This document shows positions 47,843 to 55,321 of a stretch of 55,321 nt of DNA, piece after piece. Source of the stretch: JAEVZK01 sp038202925 (GTDB lineage: Bacteria; Armatimonadota; Fimbriimonadia; Fimbriimonadales; Fimbriimonadaceae); contig JBBREM010000002.1 in NCBI GenBank assembly GCA_038202925.1, positions 1-55,321 of the forward strand, read 5' to 3'. Position 1 is the first letter of the stretch; each line of letters opens with the position of its first letter. A program made the position numbers and the translations under genes. The notes under the pieces were generated by a model. It ran no database searches, was not told where the DNA came from, and worked only from the letters and a program-made list of their open reading frames with translations.

Positions 47843-48270
47843 GAGTCTTCGGCTGTGGCAAATTTCGCCGTCTTTCGAGCGATTCCCTCGATCGCGATCT
47901 GTCGCCAAGGGAGGCGGGCTACCTCCACAAGCATCGCATCGTCTGTCCGCCCTGCGCGCAAACCGAAGTGCAGAGCTCCCTTGCCCTAAACATGCTGCGC
48001 TCGGCCACGCTCGAGGTGGAGGCCAGCCCAATGTTCGAGGAGCGAGTGATTCGTAAGCTCCGCGTTCAAACGACACGCGAGAGTCTGCGCTACTGGTCCC
48101 CGGCGGTCGCCGGAGCCTTTATCGCGGGGCTAGCGGTGGTCGCGGCGCTCCAGATGATCACCCGATCGGCCGATCTTCCTCATGTGCGGCTTCCGGGTGG
48201 CGAGGCGCGTCGAATCACGATTTCCACTCCAATCCTCGATTGGAATGCGAATGAGCCCTCGCTGAGATGA
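47839..48270 (+). CDS. Zinc-finger membrane anti-sigma factor
   Basis: A 143-residue partner of the preceding sigma factor. The N-terminal anti-sigma domain has ligands C6 and H32-x3-C36-x2-C39 (HKHRIVCPPC), the zinc-binding pattern of ZAS proteins. A membrane segment follows at about 95-110 (AGAFIAGLAVVAAL), with an exported tail of about 30 residues. It should hold the sigma factor at the membrane until a signal releases it. GTG 47839 is chosen because it overlaps the sigma stop; its own stop overlaps the next ATG (ATGA at 48267-48270). Confidence 0.88.
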   Translation: MRVFGCGKFRRLSSDSLDRDLSPREAGYLHKHRIVCPPCAQTEVQSSLALNMLRSATLEVEASPMFEERVIRKLRVQTTRESLRYWSPAVAGAFIAGLAVVAALQMITRSADLPHVRLPGGEARRITISTPILDWNANEPSLR

Positions 48271-49790
48271 CGGGAACGGGGCGCGCCGTGCTAGGCGCGG
48301 CTCTTGGCGCAGCCATTACGCTCGTTCTTCACCCGACGTCGCGCCCGTTTCTCACCAGCATCTTCATCTCTCCACGCCTTACCGGAGCGGTGGCAACGGA
48401 GGGCATTCCGTCAACCCCGCCTGAGCTAGCTGAGTGGATGCTTGCGGCCGGAAATCAAGCTGCCGAGCACCGAAAGCTCACGCCGCGCGAGTTCGGAAAC
48501 GTCATCGTGGCGGCGAAGACGGGCGCAGCGAACGAACCCAACAACGCCTTTTGGCGGCAAATGCTGGCTGCGCTATATCACATCAAGGGCGATGATGGCC
48601 AGGCGCGCCAGGAGTGGATGCGCGCTTCGAATTGTGATCAGTGGAACGATCACCAGAGCACCGTTCTTTTTGAAGAGCGCGACACCCTCGCCCGGCAATG
48701 GGGCGCATACCAGGCGTGGCAGCTCGCCTACACGTATTACCTTCGCTCGGATCGAGCCGTCACTCTTATCTCAAGCTATGCCCGCACATTGGATGCAACG
48801 ACGACCTTGGGCACTCTCAACGGGCTCCTCGTTCGAGCAGCCAACGTCAGGAATGGCAACCTCATTCGTCTCGGGTCTCGGTCGTTGAGGATTGGAGACA
48901 TTGGCGGCCAGATCTCGGAGGCCGCTTGCCACCCGAACGGCCTGCCCAGCACGTCCAGCCGACATAAGCTCCTCTTGGCGCGCCTAGCGCTAGCAAACAA
49001 GCTGCGACAGGCGGGCCAAACCGATCTCGGCGACGAGGTGAACCGCATCTACCGCGAAATGGATGCGTGGTATGCCTTCACCGATATCGAGGCAGCTGGT
49101 GACAAGGCCTACACGCTTGGGCTTCGGTCGCTGGCCACTGCCGCCTTACCCAGTCTGTTTGCTGCGCTCGCCCTCGTGGGCCTGGTTGTCTGGATCGGCG
49201 GGCGAGCGGTGCAGCCGATCGAGCACGTCCGGCTCGCCCCGGCTGTAGCGGCGGGAACGGTGCTGGGCCTTGGCGCGTTTTCGGTGACTTTGCTTCCCTT
49301 GGCCGCTCTGACAACGCTTCTGTGCTGCGTATTCCTGGTTTACACACCAAAGCACGAGCGGAGGCGTCGCCCCACCGATCTGGGGCCGTTATTTTCATTC
49401 ATGATCGGCATGCTTGGCATCAGCTTCGCGTTGCTTCTCGGCGCATTCCTCCTCGGCGTATCCTCCCCAGCCGTTTCGGTATTGCCCAGCCTAGACGTCC
49501 CGACCGAATACTACGGCGGATCCGGAGTGCTCCTCGGCCTCGCAGTCATCGTGCTCGCCTTGGTGCTGCTAGTGGCGCCTCTATACGCGCTGGCGACGCG
49601 CTACAGCACCGCGCACGTTCTCGGTCTGGCGCTTCGCGGCTTCGGTATCTTTCTCGCCGTTGTGGGGCTGGCAGGGGTCGTGATCGGAACCCCGCTCTGT
49701 ATTTACGAAGACCATAACATCTCGAAGACGCTGAACGCAGTCGTCGCGAACGAGCCGGTGTACTATCTCACCGCGCCGTATGAGAACTGA
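48267..49790 (+). CDS. Membrane protein of unknown function in the ECF/GlnD operon
   Basis: A 507-residue protein in no family I recognise. After an N-terminal anchor (AVLGAALGAAITLVL) comes a helical region of about 260 residues with TPR-like pairs (FWRQMLAALYHIKGDDGQA, WQLAYTYYLRSDRAVTLI), and then five or six membrane segments from about 290 (LFAALALVGLVVWIGG, LLPLAALTTLLCCVFLVY, FMIGMLGISFALLLGAFLL, LLGLAVIVLALVLLVAPLYA, GIFLAVVGLAGVVIG). It is translationally coupled at both ends (ATGA to the anti-sigma gene; 11-bp overlap with glnD), which suggests it belongs to the same response. Confidence 0.78.
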   Translation: MTGTGRAVLGAALGAAITLVLHPTSRPFLTSIFISPRLTGAVATEGIPSTPPELAEWMLAAGNQAAEHRKLTPREFGNVIVAAKTGAANEPNNAFWRQMLAALYHIKGDDGQARQEWMRASNCDQWNDHQSTVLFEERDTLARQWGAYQAWQLAYTYYLRSDRAVTLISSYARTLDATTTLGTLNGLLVRAANVRNGNLIRLGSRSLRIGDIGGQISEAACHPNGLPSTSSRHKLLLARLALANKLRQAGQTDLGDEVNRIYREMDAWYAFTDIEAAGDKAYTLGLRSLATAALPSLFAALALVGLVVWIGGRAVQPIEHVRLAPAVAAGTVLGLGAFSVTLLPLAALTTLLCCVFLVYTPKHERRRRPTDLGPLFSFMIGMLGISFALLLGAFLLGVSSPAVSVLPSLDVPTEYYGGSGVLLGLAVIVLALVLLVAPLYALATRYSTAHVLGLALRGFGIFLAVVGLAGVVIGTPLCIYEDHNISKTLNAVVANEPVYYLTAPYEN

Positions 49791-52122
49791 CACCGCTGAT
49801 GCTTTACAGGGCCTCGCCGCGCGGCGTCGGCAACTGATCGAGTCGCTCAAATCGCAACCGCGCGGCCTGAGCTGGTGCGAAGAGCACACGAACTTGATCG
49901 ATCAGGCCGTGCAGACGATGTTTTCGGCGGACCGGATCGCGGTCATTGCCGTCGGCGGATACGGAAGGCGCGAACTGGCACCCTTCTCCGATATCGATCT
50001 CACCGTAGTTCCCGAAGAGGACGGCGCGCCCGAGATCGACGACGCAATCCGGCAGCTCTTTCAGGACTTGCACGAAGGCTTCAACACGATCTTCGGGATG
50101 GAGATCGCGTACGCATACCGCCTCGTAGCGGACGCGCCGGGCCTTGATGCCAAGACGCGCACGGGACTCCTGGATAGCCGCCTCGTCGCCGGCTCGCCGC
50201 AGGTTTTCCGGGCGCTGCAGGATGCCCTCGAGGAGAGTTTCTCTCCCGGCGAATTCATCATCGAGAAAATCGAGGAGCGCGAGCGAATGTTTGCCAAGTT
50301 CCACGATACGCCGCTGGTCGTCGAACCGCATCTCAAAGAAGGCGCGGGCGGGCTGCGTTGCTTCCACTGCTCCAACTGGATCCGCACGGCGATAGGCGAG
50401 CGGGAGGCCCGACCCCACGCGGGATATAACTCGGTCGTTCAAATGCGGAATCTTGCCCATGCTGTTGCAGGCAAGCAAGCGGACCTCCTGAGCCGCCAAC
50501 GCCAGGCTGAGATCGCCGAACGCCTCGGAATCGATCCTTTCGAGATGATGTCCGCGCAGGCAAGGAATGCGGAGAGCGTGCATCGACGGTATAGGCGTGC
50601 CGTTGAAAAGCTGTGCGAGGCGCGATTCAGCCTGAGCCGCGGCTGTCTAGCGGTTCAGGGAGAAGCCCGTGTTCTCCCCGGCTCTGACGCCGGCGAAGCG
50701 GCATACGGCATATCCATCGCCACGCGTTTGGGGCTTCGCGTTTCCGATCTTCCGTCCGCGACCGGCACGCAGGTGTCGGGCGCCGCTGCCGCCGCCGCCC
50801 TTTGCCAAGGCGAGAAGACGATACGCAACATCGATCGATCCGGACTGCTCGACGGCCTCCTGCCCGAACTCGCGAGGTGCCGCACGCTCATGCCTCGCGA
50901 CAGCGTACACGCCTACACCGTGTTCGAGCACTCCTTGCGAGTCGTGCGCGCGCTCCGAGAAGCTCCTGCTTGGCTTGCGCCCCTGCATGATGGTCTTAGC
51001 GAGCCAGAGGCGCTGTATCTAGCGGCGCTCATCCATGATGTCGGCAAGCTGGAAGACGAAGAGCGCCACGCTGAGATCGGCGCGGAGCTTGCGCGCGGCA
51101 TTGCCGCGAAATGGCAGCTCAGCCCTTCGATCGCCGATGATCTAGTGTGGCTGGTGGCAAATCACCTCGAGACCGCCCACATTCTCCGTTTTCGCGATCT
51201 TGCCGCCCCTGAGACCGCGCTCGAATTTGCCAAGGTGGTTGGAATCCAGCGACGCCTCGACATGCTCGCACTGCTCCACTTTGCCGATGTGGCCTCGGTG
51301 GCCGACGGAATCTGGACTTCGGCTCAAGGGGCGTCGCTACGCGAGTTGCATGAGAAGACGTCTGCATTGTTGGCTTCCGAGATTGTTCCCTTGGATCCAT
51401 CTACCCAGCGAAAGCGACTCATGAGTGAACTGGGAGCCAGCGACGCGTCGCCGGAAGAAGTGCAAGCGTTTGTTTCGAGCCTCCCGGTGCATTATTTGAA
51501 CAGCACACCCTTCGATCTCGTGCGCCTGCACATCGGGATGGTCGCATCCGCCAGAGCAGCTTCAGCCACCGTCGAAGTTTATCAGCGACACGATCTGGGG
51601 GCGACCGATTTCACCGTTTGTTGTCTCGATATGCCAGGCCTGCTGAGCGAGATACTCGGGACCTTTTACGCTCTGGATTTGCGGGTGCAGGCAATCCGGG
51701 CTTGCACGACGGCCGGCGAGCCTGTGGCCCTTGATGTTTTCACGGTCAACTTTGGGGGCCGCGCCGTGCCCTCGGCTACCGCGGCGGAGGCCTCCCGGCT
51801 CCTTAAACAAGTCGCTACAAGAGCGGCTTCGGCCGAGAAAATCATGCAGGCGCACGGTAAGGACCCTTCGCGCACTCAGCGGGTGCTGAGCTACCGATAT
51901 ATCGCTGGGCTCCCCGGCATCCTCGAAGTTCGTGCCCCGCGAGGCCGGGGGCTCCCCTTTCGGCTCGCGCGCTGGGTCGCGCAGCATGGCTGGAACATTC
52001 AGAGTGCACGCCTCGGCCAGTGGGCGGAAAACGCCTCCGCGGCGCTCTACTTGACCCAAGCGGACGGATCCGAATTGCCGGCGGATACGGTCGAATCCGC
52101 GATGCGAGAGCGCGCGGTTTAG
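49780..52122 (+). CDS. glnD: GlnD-like nucleotidyltransferase with HD and ACT domains
   Basis: GlnD attaches UMP to PII proteins and removes it according to glutamine level. The 780 residues have the nucleotidyltransferase motif GGYGRRELAPFSDIDL (about 58-73), the PII-uridylyltransferase substrate domain with VEPHLKEGAGGLR, an HD hydrolase (EHSLRVVR, then LIHDVGKLEDEE, about 380-425) and two C-terminal ACT domains (about 610-690 and 705-775). It is somewhat shorter than the E. coli enzyme (890). ATG 49780 overlaps the upstream gene. No PII or glnA gene is in the window, so the partner is unknown. Confidence 0.9.
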   Translation: MRTDTADALQGLAARRRQLIESLKSQPRGLSWCEEHTNLIDQAVQTMFSADRIAVIAVGGYGRRELAPFSDIDLTVVPEEDGAPEIDDAIRQLFQDLHEGFNTIFGMEIAYAYRLVADAPGLDAKTRTGLLDSRLVAGSPQVFRALQDALEESFSPGEFIIEKIEERERMFAKFHDTPLVVEPHLKEGAGGLRCFHCSNWIRTAIGEREARPHAGYNSVVQMRNLAHAVAGKQADLLSRQRQAEIAERLGIDPFEMMSAQARNAESVHRRYRRAVEKLCEARFSLSRGCLAVQGEARVLPGSDAGEAAYGISIATRLGLRVSDLPSATGTQVSGAAAAAALCQGEKTIRNIDRSGLLDGLLPELARCRTLMPRDSVHAYTVFEHSLRVVRALREAPAWLAPLHDGLSEPEALYLAALIHDVGKLEDEERHAEIGAELARGIAAKWQLSPSIADDLVWLVANHLETAHILRFRDLAAPETALEFAKVVGIQRRLDMLALLHFADVASVADGIWTSAQGASLRELHEKTSALLASEIVPLDPSTQRKRLMSELGASDASPEEVQAFVSSLPVHYLNSTPFDLVRLHIGMVASARAASATVEVYQRHDLGATDFTVCCLDMPGLLSEILGTFYALDLRVQAIRACTTAGEPVALDVFTVNFGGRAVPSATAAEASRLLKQVATRAASAEKIMQAHGKDPSRTQRVLSYRYIAGLPGILEVRAPRGRGLPFRLARWVAQHGWNIQSARLGQWAENASAALYLTQADGSELPADTVESAMRERAV

Positions 52123-53720
52123 CTTTCGATGTGAAGCGTTTTCTCATGCGTGTAAAACGCCGCGCCTTTCGCCGCGCCGCGCTGCTTCCGCACGTACTTT
52201 TTCAGCGTGTAATCCACGGGCACGAATCCGGAGTGCTTGACCGGCGAGTGCTGCACGGCGACACGGGCCGCATATTCCAGCACTTCCCTTCCCACCTTCT
52301 CGGGCTGGTTTTTCGTCAGCACTACGACATGCGCCGAAGTATTGCCGCGCACATGCAACCACCAATCGTTGGGCCGGGCCACGCGAAGCATGAGGTAGTC
52401 GTTCGCCTCCGCGTTCTCGCCGAAGAGGACAGTCCAACCTCCCGGACCTAGCAGTTCGCGAACGCGGTGCCCCTCGAACGGGCGGTCCTCCTTCTTCGCG
52501 CTTGGGGGAGGCTGACGGTTTAACCACCGCCGGCTGCGAGCTTGATCAGCGAGCTTCCTCAGTTCATCCAGCCTCTCGGTTGCCTTCACAGTTACGATGA
52601 GCGACTGGATTTCCGCGCGCTCCAACCCAATGCGAGCGATTTGGTCTCGCACGACCCCCAAGCTCGCCTTGGCTCTCTTCGCCTTGTCAAAGTAGGCGTT
52701 GGCGTTCTGCTTGAAGTCAAGCTCGGGATCGAGCTTGATGGTGAGTGGGTTGCCTTCGTAGTCGGTCGCTTCTAGGATGCTCGCTCCCTCCGCGAGAGTC
52801 CCGCCGTAGGCGAGAATCAGCTCGCCATTGAGTTGACGCTCGCCGGCCCGATTGCCCGACTCCTCCGCTGTGCGCAAGTCCTGCAGGGCCTCCTCGCGCG
52901 CCAACACGACCCTTTCTAATTGCCCGATCAAGGATCCGCGCACCGATTCGATCTCGCTCGCGACCAGGGCCGCGTCGTAGTGCTGCTCCAGCGCGATGCT
53001 TATGCTCGAGCGAGGAAGCTCCTTGAGGCCCAGGGAGGCGACCGAGATCGGATACGCGCCGTGGCCGGCGCTGAGGACGGGTCGGACCTCTCCCTCCATC
53101 GCGCAGCGTTGCATGGTCCCAAAGACAGAAGGATCCGCCGCAATGAGCTGTACCAGGAACGGCGACGCCCCGGTGTACTGTTTCAGATCGTCGTCGGGCG
53201 TCGCCGCGAATAACGGCGGGCGCTTCTCGAAGGGCGGCGGATGATACTTCCCGCCTGGTTGGACCGGCCGCGAGCTCTTGCTTCGCCCAACCCATTTGAC
53301 CGCCGACACTAGCTTCTTGTCTTCGTCCACCAGCATCATGTTCGAGTGCTTGCCCATCAGTTCGGCGATCAGCCGGTGGCTGCCGATTTGCAACTCCAAT
53401 ATCCTGTCGAAATCAATCTGGGTAGCCGCGAGAAGCTGGGCGCCTTCCAGCCTCGCCCTCAATGTCGCGCAAAAGGCCGGCGGCAGCGGCTGGTTCCGCA
53501 ATCGTTTGGTGGTCAGGTATGCGCGGGCGAATTGCGGATGGGAGCTGATTAGCAGCATCCCCGCGCCGGCGTCCTCGCCATAAAGCCCGATCCCGATCGT
53601 CCACTCGTCAGGCTGCGATATGCGCTGCACCTTGCCGCCGACAAATGCCTGCAGCTCCCACACCACGGCGGCCATGGTGAGAGAGTCGTAGGGTATTCGG
53701 ATCGGCTTGACACCCGGCAT
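52119..53720 (-). CDS. rqcH: RqcH/NFACT ribosome quality control protein
   Basis: RqcH recruits tRNA-Ala to stalled 50S subunits and adds C-terminal Ala tails. The 533 residues have the NFACT-N domain (about 10-170) with the DR pair in FDRILELQIG, a helix-hairpin and coiled-coil middle (about 180-400), and NFACT-R (about 420-510) with NDYLMLRVARPNDWWLHVRG. These features match the FbpA/RqcH/Rqc2 family. ATG 53720 is chosen; TTG 53747 would add nine residues. Its stop shares TTAG with glnD. Confidence 0.93.
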   Translation of the reverse strand: MPGVKPIRIPYDSLTMAAVVWELQAFVGGKVQRISQPDEWTIGIGLYGEDAGAGMLLISSHPQFARAYLTTKRLRNQPLPPAFCATLRARLEGAQLLAATQIDFDRILELQIGSHRLIAELMGKHSNMMLVDEDKKLVSAVKWVGRSKSSRPVQPGGKYHPPPFEKRPPLFAATPDDDLKQYTGASPFLVQLIAADPSVFGTMQRCAMEGEVRPVLSAGHGAYPISVASLGLKELPRSSISIALEQHYDAALVASEIESVRGSLIGQLERVVLAREEALQDLRTAEESGNRAGERQLNGELILAYGGTLAEGASILEATDYEGNPLTIKLDPELDFKQNANAYFDKAKRAKASLGVVRDQIARIGLERAEIQSLIVTVKATERLDELRKLADQARSRRWLNRQPPPSAKKEDRPFEGHRVRELLGPGGWTVLFGENAEANDYLMLRVARPNDWWLHVRGNTSAHVVVLTKNQPEKVGREVLEYAARVAVQHSPVKHSGFVPVDYTLKKYVRKQRGAAKGAAFYTHEKTLHIES

Positions 53721-53784
53721 GAGCCTATTTTGGCGATTACCCGTCAATCAGCGCATTCTTACGCCAATTCTCCACCTGGGAGCT

Positions 53785-54540
53785 TCACCGCAGAATTCCC
53801 CACATTCGCACGGTGTGTCGCTCACCTCGCCAGCCTCGCTCATAGCGCTGGATGTCTAGTGCGGGCGGCGGCTCGTCGTCCGCTTCCCAGGCGTCGCTTG
53901 GCTTCCCAAATTTGGCTCGGTGATCGCTCGTAAACGTTTCTATTACGAATGACCCGCCCGTGTTCAGCCACTTGTCGATACCCTGTAAAATCGGCCGATT
54001 CAGGTAGGCAAACATCGTGACGAGGTCGTATTTCCCTTCGAGTTGTTGGCGTTCGAGGTCGATCTGAAGCCAATCGATGTTCGTTTCGGGCGCGTATCGG
54101 GCCTGGAGATCTCGCGCCTTTTCGAGGGCGTCGGGGAGCAGGTCGGCGGCGGTCACCCGCCAGTCTTCCGAAGCCAATGCGACGGCTTCCCTTCCCGACC
54201 CGCATCCCAGATCGAGCGCGGTTCCTGGTGTCAATTTGGGCAGAACCTCCATCAGAAACTCATTGGGCTGCCAGAGACGAGTAACACGCCCGGCCCGGGC
54301 GTGAGTAGCATCGGCGGCATGCCGATCCTCCCCCGCAAGCCGCGCGATGCGACCCCGGCTTACCAGGAATTCGATGGCCTCCGCAGCCTGCGAGCCGTCA
54401 ATGACGACGATCGCTTCATCGCGCGGCGGCAACTCATGCATCCTTGCGGGCAATTCCGCCAGCGGAATGCAAACGGCGTCTTCGAACGTCTCGCCGCCGC
54501 TTCCTACTTCCAGAAAACGGCCCAAAGGAGGAAGGGACAC
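53785..54540 (-). CDS. SAM-dependent methyltransferase with a degenerate rhodanese-like N-terminus
   Basis: A 251-residue protein. The first 70 residues (VCIPLAELPARMHELPPRDEAIVVID) look like a rhodanese domain that lacks the active-site Cys. The remainder is a class I methyltransferase with motif I ALDLGCGSGREAVAL and KYDLVTMFAYLNRPIL, close to TehB-like enzymes. GTG 54540 has TACACT 8 nt upstream. It is divergent from ccmE. The substrate is unknown. Confidence 0.82.
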   Translation of the reverse strand: MSLPPLGRFLEVGSGGETFEDAVCIPLAELPARMHELPPRDEAIVVIDGSQAAEAIEFLVSRGRIARLAGEDRHAADATHARAGRVTRLWQPNEFLMEVLPKLTPGTALDLGCGSGREAVALASEDWRVTAADLLPDALEKARDLQARYAPETNIDWLQIDLERQQLEGKYDLVTMFAYLNRPILQGIDKWLNTGGSFVIETFTSDHRAKFGKPSDAWEADDEPPPALDIQRYERGWRGERHTVRMWGILR

Positions 54541-54554
54541 GGCCTCAAAGTGTA
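54541..54554 (-). promoter_or_regulatory. TACACT box of the methyltransferase gene
   Basis: TACACT on the minus strand (54554-54549) lies 8 nt before GTG 54540, within the 50-bp divergent gap. Confidence 0.35.
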
Positions 54555-54577
54555 TCGCGCGCAGTCCGGCGGCGTTC

Positions 54578-54590
54578 TACAATAGAGAAG
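54578..54590 (+). promoter_or_regulatory. TACAAT box of ccmE
   Basis: TACAAT (54578-54583) lies 7 nt before ATG 54591. AGAGAAG lies between them and could also help ribosome binding on a slightly longer transcript. Confidence 0.45.
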
Positions 54591-54980
54591 ATGTTTAAGC
54601 GGGCCGGATTTGCTGCGGGAAGCCTCGTCACCGGTATTGTCTGCGCGGTCGCCGTCACCGGCGTCATTGTGGCCTTCCTCGCGAACGCCAGCCCCTACGT
54701 CACGATCGCCCAGGCAAAGACCTCGCAAGCCGACCGGCTTCACCTCGCCGGGCAGATCGTCAAGCCGACGCTCCGCCAAGATATTCTCCTCCACACGACC
54801 ACCTTCGATCTAATCGACGCCAAAGGCGACAAGATCACCGTCGTCTATCGCGGCGAGCCGCAGCGCTTCGATGAAGCCAAAGAGGTCGTGATGATCGGGG
54901 GCGTGAAGGGCGGCAAGTTCGTGAGCAACGACGCGCTGGTCAAGTGCCCCTCCAAGTATCAGAGCGAGAAGAAAAGCTAA
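54591..54980 (+). CDS. ccmE: Cytochrome c maturation heme chaperone CcmE, Cys type
   Basis: Carries heme from CcmC to CcmF during cytochrome c assembly in the periplasm. The 129 residues have an N-terminal membrane anchor (about 5-30), the OB-fold body (LHLAGQIVKPTL, ITVVYRGEPQRFDEAKEVVMIGG) and the heme-binding end ALVKCPSKYQ. The His that binds heme covalently in the E. coli protein (HxxxY) is C119 in a CxxxY motif (Y123), as in some other bacteria and archaea. ccmF follows directly, so the two form an operon. Confidence 0.92.
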   Translation: MFKRAGFAAGSLVTGIVCAVAVTGVIVAFLANASPYVTIAQAKTSQADRLHLAGQIVKPTLRQDILLHTTTFDLIDAKGDKITVVYRGEPQRFDEAKEVVMIGGVKGGKFVSNDALVKCPSKYQSEKKS

Positions 54981-55321
54981 GTGAATCCGCTCGCTACCAC
55001 CTCCACTTCGGATTACGTGCAGGCACCGGGGTGGTCGCTAGTTGTTGGGCAACTTGGGCGTGGCCTCGTCTATTCCGGCGTTTTCTTCTTTCTTGCCTCA
55101 ATCGTCTTGTGGTCACTGTCCGCGGGCCGGCCCAAACTTGCCCCGCTGGGGAAGGCGAGCTTCGCGCTCGGCTGCTTGTCACTATTCGGCACGTTCGCCT
55201 GTCTCGCGTCGCTCTTCGTCAATGATCGATTTGAGTACGAATACGTGCTCGCGCATTCGTGGGCCGATATGGCGACGAAATACAAGGTCGCGGCCGTCTG
55301 GTCGGGCCAGCAAGGCAGCTT
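54981..55321 (+). CDS. ccmF: Cytochrome c heme lyase subunit CcmF, N-terminal part only
   Basis: The gene runs past the right edge; 113 codons are visible. CcmF is the large membrane heme lyase of system I. The start has two membrane segments (GQLGRGLVYSGVFFFLASIV, ALGCLSLFGTFACLASLFV), then FEYEYVLAHSWADMATKYKV and AAVWSGQQGS, which match the conserved stretch before the CcmF tryptophan-rich motif. GTG 54981 follows the ccmE stop without a gap. Confidence 0.93.
   Translation, partial: MNPLATTSTSDYVQAPGWSLVVGQLGRGLVYSGVFFFLASIVLWSLSAGRPKLAPLGKASFALGCLSLFGTFACLASLFVNDRFEYEYVLAHSWADMATKYKVAAVWSGQQGS

Overview
The window looks like chromosomal core DNA from a GC-rich, gene-dense, diderm bacterium. 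The envelope evidence is an LptD/OstA-like protein, a GT9 glycosyltransferase and Amidase_3/AMIN and GerM-domain proteins. Gene content, style of intergenic repeats and start-codon context suggest Armatimonadota (Fimbriimonas-like), but that assignment is inference and no rRNA is present to test it. There is no prophage, insertion sequence or CRISPR array. Most genes are housekeeping, packed into short operons with ATGA/GTGA stop-start overlaps, and at least seven convergent pairs overlap at their stop codons.

Layout. 1-3.4 kb (minus): a Gly-rich secreted protein, dnaG and the start of an rpoD-like gene. 3.5-10 kb: trxA, a PepSY-like and a DinB protein, an ECF sigma factor with a small zinc-free partner, dnaN, a TlpA-like thioredoxin, an acyl-CoA dehydrogenase facing a redoxin across a palindromic site, and a secreted helical protein. 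10-21 kb: topA with a coupled GNAT gene, a secreted transglutaminase, the PIN-TRAM/ispDF operon, comF/DUF1854, hpt, rho and a tandem GNAT protein. 21-29 kb: bifunctional nuclease, VapBC, ligA overlapping an OGG1-type glycosylase, PAP2, an M50-like membrane protein, GerM domain and AMIN amidase. 29-36 kb: tRNA-Val(UAC), exonuclease III, M61 peptidase, GT9 plus a polytopic membrane protein, GNAT, a GALAI-repeat miniprotein and nadE. 36-41 kb (minus): histidine degradation operon hutU-hutG-hutI with a DUF433/DUF5615 toxin-antitoxin module wedged inside it, the toxin being frameshifted. 41-47 kb: O-methyltransferase, aspartyl protease with PDZ, TPR protein, glycogen debranching-type enzyme and the LptD-like protein. 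47-52 kb: a four-gene overlapping chain of ECF sigma, zinc anti-sigma, polytopic membrane protein and GlnD-like protein. 52-55.3 kb: RqcH/NFACT, a methyltransferase, ccmE (Cys type) and the start of ccmF.

Three genome-level signals stand out. (1) At least ten genes carry a TANNNT box 5-8 nt before the start codon and no Shine-Dalgarno, which predicts leaderless mRNAs. (2) Interspersed palindromic repeats occur between genes and also inside reading frames: one adds a Pro/Gly/Arg-rich loop to the OGG1-type glycosylase, another encodes AGFQPAG within urocanate hydratase. (3) Intergenic gaps hold a recurring imperfect inverted repeat made of GGATT-type units on one side and AATCC-type units on the other. 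The best candidate for an undescribed system is the ECF/anti-sigma/membrane protein/GlnD operon facing the LptD-like gene.
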